Part shown: piece after piece, positions 14,719 through 25,247 of the stretch
Layout: each line of letters starts with the position of its first letter
Numbering within the stretch: position 1 is the stretch's first letter
NCBI RefSeq assembly: GCF_001440395.1
Contig: NZ_LLXZ01000150.1
Location: 29,937 to 72,304, forward strand
DNA: 42,368 nucleotides
Source of the DNA: Bradyrhizobium jicamae
GTDB lineage: Bacteria > Pseudomonadota > Alphaproteobacteria > Rhizobiales > Xanthobacteraceae
Direction of reading: 5' to 3'
Made by a program: the position numbers and the translations under genes
The notes under the pieces: generated by a model
Told to the model about the DNA's origin: nothing
Databases searched by the model: none
The model's input: the letters and a program-made list of their open reading frames with translations, nothing else

Positions 14719-15984
14719 ATGAGCGTCGACGTCCTTACGTTTGGCTGCCGTCTCAACGCGTTCGAATCCGAAGTGATCGCGCGCGAGGCGGAGCGCGCGG
14801 GCCTTTCCGATACCGTCGTCATCAATAGCTGCGCGGTCACCAACGAGGCGGTGGCACAGGCGCGGCAGTCGATCCGCCGGCTGAAGCGCGAACGGCCGGA
14901 TGTGCGCATCGTCGTCACCGGCTGCGCGGCGCAGACGCAAGCAAAAATGTTTGCCGAAATGGCCGAGGTCGATCGCGTCGTCGGCAATGACGAGAAGATG
15001 CGCGGTGAAGCCTGGCGCGATGCGCGGGCGGCTCTCGATGGCGGCTTCGGTATCGGGACAAGCGAGAAGATCGCGGTCGCCGACATCATGGCGGTCAAGG
15101 AGATGGCGCCACATCTGCTTGACGGTTTCAAGGCCGGCCTGCCGCGCGTCTTCGTGCAGGTGCAGAACGGCTGCGATCACCGCTGCACCTTCTGCATCAT
15201 CCCCTACGGCCGCGGCAATTCGCGCTCGGTGCCGATGGGCGCGGTGGTGGATCAGTTGCGTGCACTGGTCGAGCGCGGCCATGCCGAGATCGTGCTGACC
15301 GGCGTCGATCTCACGAGCTACGGCGCCGACCTGCCGGGTACACCGAAGCTCGGGCAACTGACCAAGCAGATTTTGCGGCATGTGCCGGAACTGACGCGGC
15401 TGCGGATTTCGTCGATCGATTCCATCGAAGCCGATCGCGATCTGCTTGACGTCATCGCTGACGACGAACGGCTGATGCCGCATCTGCATTTGTCGCTGCA
15501 GTCGGGCGACGACATGATCCTAAAGCGGATGAAGCGGCGGCATTCGCGGCGAGATGCGATTGAATTCTGCGCGCAGGTGCGGCGGCTTCGTCCGGACATC
15601 ACGCTCGGCGCCGATATCATCGCGGGATTTCCAACCGAGACCGAGGAGATGTTCGCGCGCTCGCAGGACCTGGTGGACGAGTGCGATCTCACCTTCCTGC
15701 ACGTGTTTCCCTACTCGAAGCGACCGGGCACGCCGGCCGCGCGGATGCCGCAGGTGGCGGGCGGCGATATCAAGGCGCGCGCGAAGCGGTTGCGCGACAC
15801 AGGGGAGGCGGCGCTGCAGCGGCGGCTGGCGACAGAGGTCGGCACGACGCGCCAGGTCCTGATCGAGAGTGCGACGCAGGGAAGGACGGAGCATTTCCTG
15901 CCAGTGGCGATAGCGGGCGAAACAGCGGGTGCCGTGATGACGCTAGCGATCAAGGGTCATGATGGTGCGCGATTGACAGTGTGA
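14719..15984 (+). CDS. mtaB: tRNA t6A37 methylthiotransferase
   Basis: 421-residue radical-SAM enzyme that adds a methylthio group to t6A37 of ANN-decoding tRNAs (ms2t6A). Three N-terminal [4Fe-4S] ligands are Cys10 (TFGCRLN), Cys38 (NSCAV) and Cys69 (TGCAA) in the UPF0004 domain; the radical-SAM triad is Cys152, Cys156 and Cys159 in GCDHRCTFCIIPYGRG. The CRLN start distinguishes MtaB from RimO and MiaB. LSLQSGDDMILKRMKRRHSR and ADIIAGFPTE belong to the radical SAM barrel; a TRAM-like tail follows from about 370. Starts 5 bases after dapF. Needs iron, as do LeuC and AcnA, but no Irr box is seen here. Confidence 0.95.
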   Translation: MSVDVLTFGCRLNAFESEVIAREAERAGLSDTVVINSCAVTNEAVAQARQSIRRLKRERPDVRIVVTGCAAQTQAKMFAEMAEVDRVVGNDEKMRGEAWRDARAALDGGFGIGTSEKIAVADIMAVKEMAPHLLDGFKAGLPRVFVQVQNGCDHRCTFCIIPYGRGNSRSVPMGAVVDQLRALVERGHAEIVLTGVDLTSYGADLPGTPKLGQLTKQILRHVPELTRLRISSIDSIEADRDLLDVIADDERLMPHLHLSLQSGDDMILKRMKRRHSRRDAIEFCAQVRRLRPDITLGADIIAGFPTETEEMFARSQDLVDECDLTFLHVFPYSKRPGTPAARMPQVAGGDIKARAKRLRDTGEAALQRRLATEVGTTRQVLIESATQGRTEHFLPVAIAGETAGAVMTLAIKGHDGARLTV

Positions 15985-15989
15985 TTCTC

Positions 15990-16131
15990 CCTTCTCCCCT
16001 TGTGGGAGAAGGTGGCGCGAAGCGCCGGATGAGGGGTTCTCTCAACGGGCACGACTCGCGGAGACAGACCCCTCATCCGTCTCGCTGCCGCTGCGCGTCA
16101 GCGATCCACCTTCTCCCACAAGGGGAGAAGG
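15990..16131. repeat. Composite palindromic intergenic repeat (element C)
   Basis: Terminal hairpins CCTTCTCCC/GGGAGAAGG at 15990-16012 and 16109-16131 are inverted relative to each other; the core has GGATGAGGGGTTCTCTC and ACCCCTCATCC. Same architecture as 537-700 and 18508-18662. It fills the gap between convergent mtaB and the pseudouridine synthase. Confidence 0.8.
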
Positions 16132-16137
16132 AAGAAG

Positions 16138-16902
16138 TCACTCCCCATTCCACCCGCACTTTCTGAGCCGCTCGCGCATATGCTCCGGCGCCGGCGCTGT
16201 CACGCGCACCGGCTCCTTGTTCTTCGAAATCGGAATCACGATCTCGCGGGAGTGCAGATGCAGGATCGGCTCGCCGAAGCGCGGGCCGTTGCCGTAGATG
16301 TTGTCGCCGACGATCGGCCAGCCCTTGGCCGACGTGTGCACGCGCAATTGGTGGGTGCGGCCGGTGACCGGCTCCAGTGCCAGCCAGGCGAGACCGTCGC
16401 CGCGGCCGAGCACTTTCCAGGTGGTGATGGCTTTCTGCCCCTCAGGGTCCGGCTTCTGCCACCAGCCGCGCTCGGCGTTGAGGCGGCCCAGCGGCATGTC
16501 GATCGTGCCTTCATCTTCGCTAGGTCCGCCTTCGACCACGGCCCAATAGGTCTTTCCGACCTTGCCGTGCTTGAACAGCAGGCCGAGCGAGGCGGTGGCC
16601 TTGCGATGGCGGCCCAGCACCAGACAGCCTGACGTGTCCTTGTCGAGCCGGTGGGCCAGCACCGGCGGCCGCGGCAGACCGAAGCGCAAGCCGTCGAACG
16701 ACGCCTCCAGATTGGCGCCGCCCTTGGGACCGCGATGTACCGGCAGCCCCGCCGGCTTGTCGATGACAAGCATCAGCCCGTCGCGATGGAGCACGCGGGC
16801 CTGGATTTCTTCCGCCGTTAATCCACGGACATCAAGGGATGTCCGGGGAACATCAAAGGATGCCCCTGGACTATCAAACGATTTGTTGTGACTTCCGCTC
16901 AT
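16138..16902 (-). CDS. RluA-family RNA pseudouridine synthase
   Basis: 254-residue pseudouridine synthase of the RluA/RluC/RluD family. The catalytic motif HRLDKDTSG (residues 84-92) places the catalytic Asp at 87; LEPVTGRTHQLRVH is the second signature, and ILHLHSREI the third. No S4 domain, so closest in layout to RluA/TruC types; rRNA or tRNA target cannot be assigned. The N-terminus carries three 7-residue repeats (KSFDSPG, ASFDVPR, TSLDVRG) from a 21-bp DNA repeat. Its ATG is only 28 bases from the divergent ftsY start, so the ftsY promoter probably lies inside the 5' end of this gene. Ends beside element C. Confidence 0.9.
   Translation of the reverse strand: MSGSHNKSFDSPGASFDVPRTSLDVRGLTAEEIQARVLHRDGLMLVIDKPAGLPVHRGPKGGANLEASFDGLRFGLPRPPVLAHRLDKDTSGCLVLGRHRKATASLGLLFKHGKVGKTYWAVVEGGPSEDEGTIDMPLGRLNAERGWWQKPDPEGQKAITTWKVLGRGDGLAWLALEPVTGRTHQLRVHTSAKGWPIVGDNIYGNGPRFGEPILHLHSREIVIPISKNKEPVRVTAPAPEHMRERLRKCGWNGE
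16822..16884 (-). repeat. Three 21-bp tandem repeats in a coding 5' end
   Basis: Codons 7-27 of the pseudouridine synthase are three imperfect 21-base units, each with TTTGAT or CTTGAT at the same position, encoding KSFDSPG, ASFDVPR and TSLDVRG. They also lie where the divergent ftsY promoter is expected. Confidence 0.7.
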
Positions 16903-16930
16903 GGCGCGAAACCGCTAACACGTCCCCGAC

Positions 16931-17878
16931 ATGAGCGATACCACTCCCGGAACCCCCAAACTGAGCTGGTGGCGGCGGCTTTCGAGCGGCCTGAAGCGGA
17001 CGTCCAGTTCGCTCGGCAACGCCGTTGCCGACCTCGTCACCAAGCGCAAGCTCGACCGCGCCATGCTCGACGATATCGAGGATGTGCTGCTGCGCGCCGA
17101 TCTCGGTACCGCCGTCGCGGTCCGGATCGCGGACGCGGTCGGCGCCGGCCGCTACGACAAGGCGATTTCCGCCGATGAAGTAAAGACGGTCGTCGCAAGC
17201 GAAGTCGAGAAGGTGCTGTCGCCGGTGGCCAGGCCGCTGGAGATCGATGCGGCGCAAAAACCGTTCGTCATTCTCGTTGTCGGCGTCAACGGCTCCGGCA
17301 AGACCACCACCATCGGCAAGCTTGCCGCGAAATTGAGCGCCGAGGGCCGCAAGGTGATGATGGCGGCCGGCGATACCTTCCGTGCCGCGGCGATCGAGCA
17401 GCTCAAGGTCTGGGGCGAACGGACGAAGTCGCCGGTCATTGCGGGTGCGCAGGGTTCGGATTCGGCAAGCCTTGCCTTCAACGCGCTGAGCGCGGCGAAG
17501 GAACAAAAAATCGACGTGCTGCTGGTCGATACGGCGGGACGGCTGCAGAACAAGGCCGAGCTGATGAACGAACTGGAAAAGGTCGTTCGCGTCATCAAGA
17601 AGGTCGATGTTTCAGCGCCGCATGCGGTGCTGCTCGTGCTCGATGCCACGGTGGGACAAAATGCGCTGTCGCAGGTCGAGGCGTTTCATCGTACCGCTGG
17701 TGTGACCGGCCTCGTGATGACGAAGCTCGACGGCACCGCGCGCGGCGGCATCCTGGTGGCGCTGGCGGAGAAGTTCAAACTGCCGGTGCACTTCATCGGC
17801 GTCGGCGAAGGCATCGACGATCTCGCGCCGTTCACTGCGCGGGATTTCGCCAACGCGATTGCGGGAATTGAAAGTTAA
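16931..17878 (+). CDS. ftsY: Signal recognition particle receptor FtsY
   Basis: 315-residue SRP receptor GTPase that docks Ffh-ribosome complexes at the inner membrane. NG domain with GVNGSGKTTTIGKLA (G1), the DTFRAAAIEQL segment, DTAGRLQNKAELM (G3), TKLDGTARGGI (G4) and FIGVGEGIDDLAPF (G5). The acidic A domain is very short (about 20 residues), as in many alphaproteobacteria. ATG at 16931 without a good ribosome-binding site. The start of yciB follows one base after the stop codon, so the pair is probably one transcript. Divergent from the pseudouridine synthase by 28 bases. Confidence 0.97.
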   Translation: MSDTTPGTPKLSWWRRLSSGLKRTSSSLGNAVADLVTKRKLDRAMLDDIEDVLLRADLGTAVAVRIADAVGAGRYDKAISADEVKTVVASEVEKVLSPVARPLEIDAAQKPFVILVVGVNGSGKTTTIGKLAAKLSAEGRKVMMAAGDTFRAAAIEQLKVWGERTKSPVIAGAQGSDSASLAFNALSAAKEQKIDVLLVDTAGRLQNKAELMNELEKVVRVIKKVDVSAPHAVLLVLDATVGQNALSQVEAFHRTAGVTGLVMTKLDGTARGGILVALAEKFKLPVHFIGVGEGIDDLAPFTARDFANAIAGIES

Positions 17879-17879
17879 T

Positions 17880-18482
17880 ATGGACAAGACCCAGCCGCAT
17901 CCGATGTTCAAGCTCGCGACCGAACTCGGTCCGCTGATGGTGTTCTTCATCGCCAATGCGAAGTTCAACCTGTTTGTCGCAACCGGCGCCTTCATGGTGG
18001 CGATCGTGGCGGCGATGATCGCTTCCTATGTGGTGGTGCGGCATGTGCCTGTCATGGCGATTGTTACGGCCGTCATCGTGCTGGTGTTCGGCACGCTGAC
18101 GCTGGTGCTGCACGACGAGACCTTCATCAAGGTCAAGCCGACCATGGTCTACGGCCTGTTCGCGGTGATCCTTGGCGGCGGTCTCTTGTTCGGCCGCTCG
18201 TTCATCGCGATCCTGTTCGATCAGGTGTTCAACCTGACGCCGAAGGGCTGGCGCATCCTGACCATGCGCTGGGCGTTGTTCTTTCTGGGAATGGCGATCC
18301 TGAACGAAGTCATCTGGCGCACGCAGTCGACGGACTTCTGGGTGAATTTCAAGGTGTTCGGCGCGATCCCGATCACGATGGCCTTTGCGCTTTTCCAGAT
18401 GCCGGTCATCAAGCGCTATCACCTGGAGCCGGCTTCGCTGGAGGCGAGCGAGGCGGAAGCAGGGGATATAAGCAAGGGGTGA
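17880..18482 (+). CDS. yciB: Inner-membrane septation protein A family (YciB)
   Basis: 200-residue polytopic membrane protein of the YciB/IspZ family, involved in septation and envelope integrity. About five to six hydrophobic segments; family signatures are FKLATELGPLMVFFIANAKF near residues 9-28, the PTMVYGLFAVILGGGLLFGRSF helix and the C-terminal half with LNEVIWRTQSTDFWVNFKVFG. ATG starts one base after the ftsY stop, so translation is likely coupled. The C-terminal tail (LEASEAEAGDISKG) is hydrophilic and acidic. Followed by element D. Confidence 0.95.
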   Translation: MDKTQPHPMFKLATELGPLMVFFIANAKFNLFVATGAFMVAIVAAMIASYVVVRHVPVMAIVTAVIVLVFGTLTLVLHDETFIKVKPTMVYGLFAVILGGGLLFGRSFIAILFDQVFNLTPKGWRILTMRWALFFLGMAILNEVIWRTQSTDFWVNFKVFGAIPITMAFALFQMPVIKRYHLEPASLEASEAEAGDISKG

Positions 18483-18507
18483 TTGCGAGCGCTTGCGCTG
18501 CTCTGCT

Positions 18508-18662
18508 CCCTCGCCCCGCTCTTGCGGGGAGAGGGTTGGGGTGAGGGGTCTCTCCGCGACTTGTGCTCTATCGATAGACCTGTACCCCCTCACCCGGATC
18601 GCACCGGACAATGCTTCGCATTGCCGAGGCGATCCGACCTCTCCCCGCAAGCGGGGAGAGGT
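18508..18662. repeat. Composite palindromic intergenic repeat (element D)
   Basis: Hairpins at 18508-18535 and 18637-18662 (stems CTCCCCGC/GCGGGGAG type) flank a core with GGGGTGAGGGGTCTCTCC and CCCCTCACCC. Same architecture as elements A and C. Lies between convergent yciB and the HhH gene. Confidence 0.8.
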
Positions 18663-18680
18663 AAGACAAAGCAAACCACC

Positions 18681-19040
18681 TCAGCTCTTCTGCTTGGCGA
18701 TGATCTTGTCCTTGATCTTGTCGTAGGTCGCCTGCGGGACGATGCTCTTCTGCACCAGCTCATCCTTGCCCTTGTACGGACGCCCGGCGATGATTTTTGC
18801 CGAATAGGCCTTGCCGACGCCCGGCAGTGCATCGAGCTGGTCGGCAGTCGCCGAGTTGATGTCCAGCAGCTCAACCTTCGGCGCAGGCGCCATCTTCGAC
18901 TCGGACGCTTTCGGCGCGGGAGCCATCTTGCTTTCGGACTTGGTCGCGGGCTGCGTGCCCTGGGCCATCGACGGCGTTGCCGTCAACAGGCCGAGCGTGA
19001 GCGCGGTGGCGAGAAGAGAAGCGAGCGTGAAATGACGCAT
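18681..19040 (-). CDS. Exported ComEA-like helix-hairpin-helix protein
   Basis: 119-residue protein with a signal peptide (1-27, ending SMAQ), a Lys/Ala/Pro linker containing two near-identical SESKMAPAPK units (about 34-54), and a C-terminal helix-hairpin-helix pair (58-119): LDINSATADQLDALPGVGKAYSAKIIAGRPYK, typical of ComEA-type DNA-binding HhH modules. Relatives bind DNA outside the cytoplasmic membrane during uptake, but single exported HhH proteins are widespread in bacteria without known competence, so function is open. GGAGGGA lies 8 bases before the ATG at 19040. Convergent with yciB; not linked to other competence genes. Confidence 0.85.
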   Translation of the reverse strand: MRHFTLASLLATALTLGLLTATPSMAQGTQPATKSESKMAPAPKASESKMAPAPKVELLDINSATADQLDALPGVGKAYSAKIIAGRPYKGKDELVQKSIVPQATYDKIKDKIIAKQKS

Positions 19041-19214
19041 AGGGTGTCCCTCCAAGGACGGTTCAGGTAACACCCTAAAACTAGCTGCGAATTCATGGCG
19101 GCGCCATGGCTGCCAAATGAACGGCAGATAAAACCGGAAGATTATTTGGAGTCGATTCCACTTTCGCGCTTCCGGGTTCGCATCGGCGATGCGACTCGGG
19201 ATGACGCAAGAAGG

Positions 19215-19808
19215 TTAGCTCCCCGCTTTCAACGCCTTCTCGATCTCGACCTTCAGCACGCTGTCGAGATTGGCCCGCGTCACCGGCCCGACCAGCTTGT
19301 AGCTGATGGTGCCGTCGCGGCCGACCACGAAGGTTTCCGGCACGCCGTAGACGCCCCATTCGATCGAGGCCCGGCCGTTGCTGTCGGCGCCGACAGCGGT
19401 GAACGGATTGCCGTAACGGCCGAGGAAGCGACGGGCGTTGTCGGGCGAATCCTTGTAGTTGATGCCGACGATCTGTATCCGCGTGTCCTTGGCCAGCGCG
19501 GTCAGCAGCGGCGCCTCGTCGTGGCAGGGCACGCACCAGGAGGCCCAGACATTGACGACGGAAACCTTGCCCTTGAACATTGCAGGGTCGAGCCCCGGCA
19601 CGGGGGCGCCGTTATGGACGAGCCCCTCCAGCGCCGGCAGCGTGGTTTGCGGCGCCGGACGGCCGATCAGGGCGGAAGGGATTTTGGCGGGATCGCCGCC
19701 GTAGAGCCGCAGCAGGAACAGTGCAGCAATGGCGATGAAGGCGATCAGCGGCAGCGTCACGAGCCAGCGCCAGCGGCGCGGTTGATCCGATGCGGTGGGC
19801 GCGCTCAT
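19215..19808 (-). CDS. ccmG: Cytochrome c biogenesis thioredoxin CcmG/DsbE
   Basis: 197-residue membrane-anchored periplasmic thioredoxin that keeps apocytochrome c heme-site cysteines reduced. One N-terminal transmembrane helix (about 15-34), then a thioredoxin fold with ASWCVPCHDE (Cys92, Cys95) and the cis-Pro strand GVPETFVVGRDG. The inserted acidic patch and GINYKDSPDNARRFL segment are CcmG hallmarks. Its ATG overlaps the ccmD stop (ATGA). Last of the ccmABCDG run. The 174-base spacer downstream holds part of a further repeat with a CGCATCG/CGATGCG hairpin. In Bradyrhizobium these genes carry cyc names. Confidence 0.97.
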   Translation of the reverse strand: MSAPTASDQPRRWRWLVTLPLIAFIAIAALFLLRLYGGDPAKIPSALIGRPAPQTTLPALEGLVHNGAPVPGLDPAMFKGKVSVVNVWASWCVPCHDEAPLLTALAKDTRIQIVGINYKDSPDNARRFLGRYGNPFTAVGADSNGRASIEWGVYGVPETFVVGRDGTISYKLVGPVTRANLDSVLKVEIEKALKAGS

Positions 19809-19984
19809 CGAATGTCCGTCGCCTGGCGGCCGGAGCGCCGGGTCACGCCGGAGGCATCGAGTTGGCGCAGGCGCTCCTTCTGATGGCGATAATCGATAAC
19901 GATCCAGACGATGAGAAGCAGCACGACCGCCGCCACCAGCGTGTAGGAGGTCACGATAAAGGACGTGTAGGGACCGAGCGACAT
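19805..19984 (-). CDS. ccmD: Heme exporter protein CcmD (59 residues)
   Basis: Very small membrane protein that stabilises the CcmABC-CcmE complex and helps release holo-CcmE. Translation gives MSLGPYTSFIVTSYTLVAAV, then a single transmembrane helix (about residues 8-30), followed by the basic DYRHQKERLRQL segment expected on the cytoplasmic side. Position between ccmC and ccmG, size, one helix and the Arg/Lys-rich tail identify it. Starts 4 bases after ccmC; stop overlaps the ccmG start codon. Confidence 0.93.
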   Translation of the reverse strand: MSLGPYTSFIVTSYTLVAAVVLLLIVWIVIDYRHQKERLRQLDASGVTRRSGRQATDIR

Positions 19985-19988
19985 CGCG

Positions 19989-20720
19989 TCACGCCGCCTG
20001 CTGGCTGGCTTGCATCATCTGCAAGCTGCGCACCCGCCGGCGCAGGATCTCGTTGCGCATCGCCGCCAGATGCAGCGTAACGAACAGAAGCGAAAATCCG
20101 ACCGCCATCACCAGCAGGGGAATCAGGAACGCCTTGTCGAGCGACGTGCCGCCCATCCGCAATACGGCCGCCGGCTGATGCAGCGTGTTCCACCAGTCGA
20201 CCGAGAACTTGATGATCGGCAGGTTGATGGCGCCGACCAGCGTCAAGACGGCGGCGGCGCGTGCCGCCCGCGACGGATCGTCGACCGCGCGCCACAGCGC
20301 CATCAGGCCGAGATACATCAGGAACAGGATCAGGACCGAGGTCAGCCGCGCGTCCCATTCCCAGTAGGTGCCCCACATCGGCCGGCCCCACAGTGAACCC
20401 GTGACGAGCGCGAGAAAGGTGAAGGCCGCGCCGATCGGTGCGGCGGCCTTGGCCGCGACGTCGGCGAGCGGATGCCGCCACACCAGCGTGCCGAGCGCGC
20501 TGAGGCTCATCACGCCCCAGACGAACATCGCAAGCCACGCATTGGGAACGTGGACGAACATGATCTTCACGGTAGCGCCCTGCTGGTAGTCATCGGGCGC
20601 CATCGCCGCCTGATACAGACCGACCAGCAGCAGGATCGCGGTCGCGCCCGCCAGCCATGGCAGCACGCGCGCCGTCAGCGACAGGAATTTGGTGGGATTG
20701 GCGAGGTCGATCAGCGTCAT
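19989..20720 (-). CDS. ccmC: Heme handling protein CcmC
   Basis: 243-residue six-helix membrane protein that loads heme onto CcmE. The tryptophan-rich WGRPMWGTYWEWD (residues 111-123) is the heme-handling signature, with conserved histidines in VHVPNAW (His57) and NTLHQPA. Family-typical length. ATG at 20720, 89 bases after ccmB; ccmD follows after 4 bases. Together with ccmA and ccmB it forms the heme-releasing ABC complex; ccmE, ccmF and ccmH, needed to complete System I, are not in this window. Confidence 0.97.
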   Translation of the reverse strand: MTLIDLANPTKFLSLTARVLPWLAGATAILLLVGLYQAAMAPDDYQQGATVKIMFVHVPNAWLAMFVWGVMSLSALGTLVWRHPLADVAAKAAAPIGAAFTFLALVTGSLWGRPMWGTYWEWDARLTSVLILFLMYLGLMALWRAVDDPSRAARAAAVLTLVGAINLPIIKFSVDWWNTLHQPAAVLRMGGTSLDKAFLIPLLVMAVGFSLLFVTLHLAAMRNEILRRRVRSLQMMQASQQAA

Positions 20721-20809
20721 GGCATCCTGATAGTCGTCAGCGGCGGGGCAGGCAATGCGGCTTGTTTTGTTTCAGGTTGCCTCCGCGAGAGTTGATCGGC
20801 GTCAAGTGG

Positions 20810-21478
20810 TCAGTCGAGCCCATGGCGCAGGCTGGCCGCGGCGGCGAACGGGCCGACCACGAGGCTCACCAGCGACAGCGCACACAGGATCGAAAACGGT
20901 GTTCCAAACGACAGCGGACCCGTAATGGCCGCCTGCGACGCGGCGACGCCGAAGATCAGTACCGGGATCGACAGCGGTAGCACCAGCACCGCGAGCAACA
21001 GGCCGCCGCGGTGCAATGTCACGGCAAGCGCCGCGCCGATCATGCCAGTGAATGTCAGCGCCGGCGTTCCCACCAAAAGCGTCAGCGCCACGGCTGATGT
21101 CGCCGAGGCGTCGAGATTGAGCAGCAGTCCGAGCACGGGCGTCGCCACGATCAGCGGCACGCCGGCCGCAAGCCAGTGTGCCAGCGCCTTCGCGGCACAG
21201 GCCAGTTCCAGCGGCGTCCGGCCCATCACGATCAGATCGAGCGAGCCGTCCTCATGATCGGCGGTGAACAGCCGATCGAGCGTGAGCAGGCTGGCGAGCA
21301 GCGCGCCGAGCCAGAGGATTGCGGGTCCGAGCCGCGTCAGCAGCGGCAGGTCGGGGCCGATCGCGAACGGCATCAGCACGGTGACGGTGAGGAAGAACAG
21401 CACGCCGATCAGCGCCCCGCCGCCGACACGGAGTGCGATCCTGATGTCCCGGCGAATCAGCGCGGCGAGGCCGGTCAT
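20810..21478 (-). CDS. ccmB: Heme exporter membrane subunit CcmB
   Basis: 222-residue polytopic ABC membrane protein, partner of CcmA and CcmC in System I cytochrome c maturation. About six transmembrane segments; recognisable stretches are LIRRDIRIALRVGG at the start, LFTADHEDGSLDLIVMGRTPLE and PLSIPVLIFGVAA near 155-170. Its ATG overlaps the ccmA stop by 4 bases, indicating coupled translation. An 89-base gap separates it from ccmC. Confidence 0.96.
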   Translation of the reverse strand: MTGLAALIRRDIRIALRVGGGALIGVLFFLTVTVLMPFAIGPDLPLLTRLGPAILWLGALLASLLTLDRLFTADHEDGSLDLIVMGRTPLELACAAKALAHWLAAGVPLIVATPVLGLLLNLDASATSAVALTLLVGTPALTFTGMIGAALAVTLHRGGLLLAVLVLPLSIPVLIFGVAASQAAITGPLSFGTPFSILCALSLVSLVVGPFAAAASLRHGLD

Positions 21479-22077
21479 GTCGCGCCTCCCATCCGCAGTT
21501 CCCTGGTTTCGATCCCGAGCGGGGCGTGGGTCGCGGCGATGACGATCCCGCCACTCGCCAGATGATCCCGCATCACGCCCACGAACAGGGTCTGGCCTGC
21601 GGTATCGAGCGCGGAGGTCGGCTCGTCCAGCAGCCAGACCGGCCGCCGTACCACCAACAGGCGCGCGATCGACAGCCGGCGCCGCTGGCCGGCCGAGAGA
21701 AAGGCCGCCGGCAGGTGGGTGGCGTGGCCGAGGCCTACCGCGGCGAGAGATTGGCCGACATCGCCGGCCTTGCCGCCGAGAAAGTCCCGCCAGAACGACA
21801 GGTTTTCGTGCACGCTCAGCGCCGGCTTCAGCGCGTCGCGATGGCCGAGATAATGGGCCTGTTCCGGCAGCGTCAGCTCGGCCTCGCCGCCTTCCAGGAT
21901 GACCGAGCCACCCGCGGGCACCAATAACCCCGCGATCAGGCGCAACAGCGAGGTCTTGCCGGAGCCGTTCGGGCCGACCACCGCCAGCACTTCGCCGGAC
22001 GAGGCCTCGAAATCGAGGCCGGAGAACACCCCGCGGCCGCCCCTGATACAGTCGATTTGCCGTCCCGAGAGCCGCAT
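21475..22077 (-). CDS. ccmA: Heme exporter ATP-binding subunit CcmA
   Basis: 200-residue ABC ATPase that powers release of heme-loaded CcmE. Walker A GPNGSGKTSLLR (about 35-46), signature LSAGQRRRLSIARLL (127-141), Walker B followed by LLDEPTSALD. The ATG at 22077 lacks a strong ribosome-binding site. First gene of the ccmABCDG cluster and divergent from acnA; the 225-base gap contains two 21-bp direct repeats near this gene (22098-22137) and an Irr box (22172-22188), either of which might control it. Confidence 0.96.
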   Translation of the reverse strand: MRLSGRQIDCIRGGRGVFSGLDFEASSGEVLAVVGPNGSGKTSLLRLIAGLLVPAGGSVILEGGEAELTLPEQAHYLGHRDALKPALSVHENLSFWRDFLGGKAGDVGQSLAAVGLGHATHLPAAFLSAGQRRRLSIARLLVVRRPVWLLDEPTSALDTAGQTLFVGVMRDHLASGGIVIAATHAPLGIETRELRMGGAT

Positions 22078-22097
22078 TTTACGTCGTCACAGCCCTC

Positions 22098-22137
22098 TGA
22101 AATTGATGGGTACCGCGTCAGAATTTGTGGGTACCGC
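22098..22137. repeat. Two direct repeats, 21-bp period, ccmA/acnA gap
   Basis: TGAAATTGATGGGTACCGC (22098-22116) and CAGAATTTGTGGGTACCGC (22119-22137) repeat with GGGTACCGC exactly 21 bases apart, two helical turns, about 20-60 bases upstream of ccmA. Candidate tandem operator; no known regulator matched. Confidence 0.5.
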
Positions 22138-22171
22138 ATTGCTGCAGCACGCTTGTCGGTGTGGCGGCGCT

Positions 22172-22188
22172 TCTAGAAAGATTCTATA
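22172..22188 (+). promoter_or_regulatory. Candidate Irr box (ICE motif), acnA/ccmA gap
   Basis: TCTAGAA-AGA-TTCTATA matches the ICE consensus TTTAGAA-N3-TTCTAAA, as I remember it, at 12 of 14 positions. It overlaps CTATAA (22184-22189), a possible -10 for acnA, and lies 115 bases upstream of its start and 95 bases upstream of ccmA. Further toward acnA is a small palindrome ATACCC/GGGTAT (22262-22278). Confidence 0.65.
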
Positions 22189-22302
22189 AGCCCGGAACTT
22201 GATGCAGCACACAATCGGCGGCTGCAAGCCGATAGGCCAGCCTAACGCTGACGGTGTTTAAATACCCTTGCCGGGTATAACTAGAATTTGGGATTTTCTG
22301 AC

Positions 22303-25023
<2,721 letters not shown>

Positions 25024-25142
25024 AGTTCTCTTTTTGACGCGTTTTCCTCGCGCGAACCGGTAACCACTTCGCTTGAAAACGCCTTGAAACGCGGATTTGT
25101 GATCGGTGCCTCACTTCGAAGTGAGTGGCGACAAGAAAGAAG

Positions 25143-25165
25143 GCGGCCTATGAAAAGGCCGCTTT
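25143..25165 (+). terminator. Terminator after acnA
   Basis: Stem GCGGCC/GGCCGC with an 8-base loop, then TTTC. About 120 bases after the acnA stop, so a long 3' untranslated region is implied. Confidence 0.6.
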
Positions 25166-25247
25166 CGCGCGTCTGGGGCACGCATTCAGGAGCTCACACC
25201 ATGCCCCGTACAATTACGGATGAAAAACTCTGCCGCCGGTTCGCAGC

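Noticed and set aside
22262..22278. ATACCC/GGGTAT palindrome before acnA as a terminator
   Set aside because: Only 6-bp arms and no T run; it lies between the likely promoter and the start codon.
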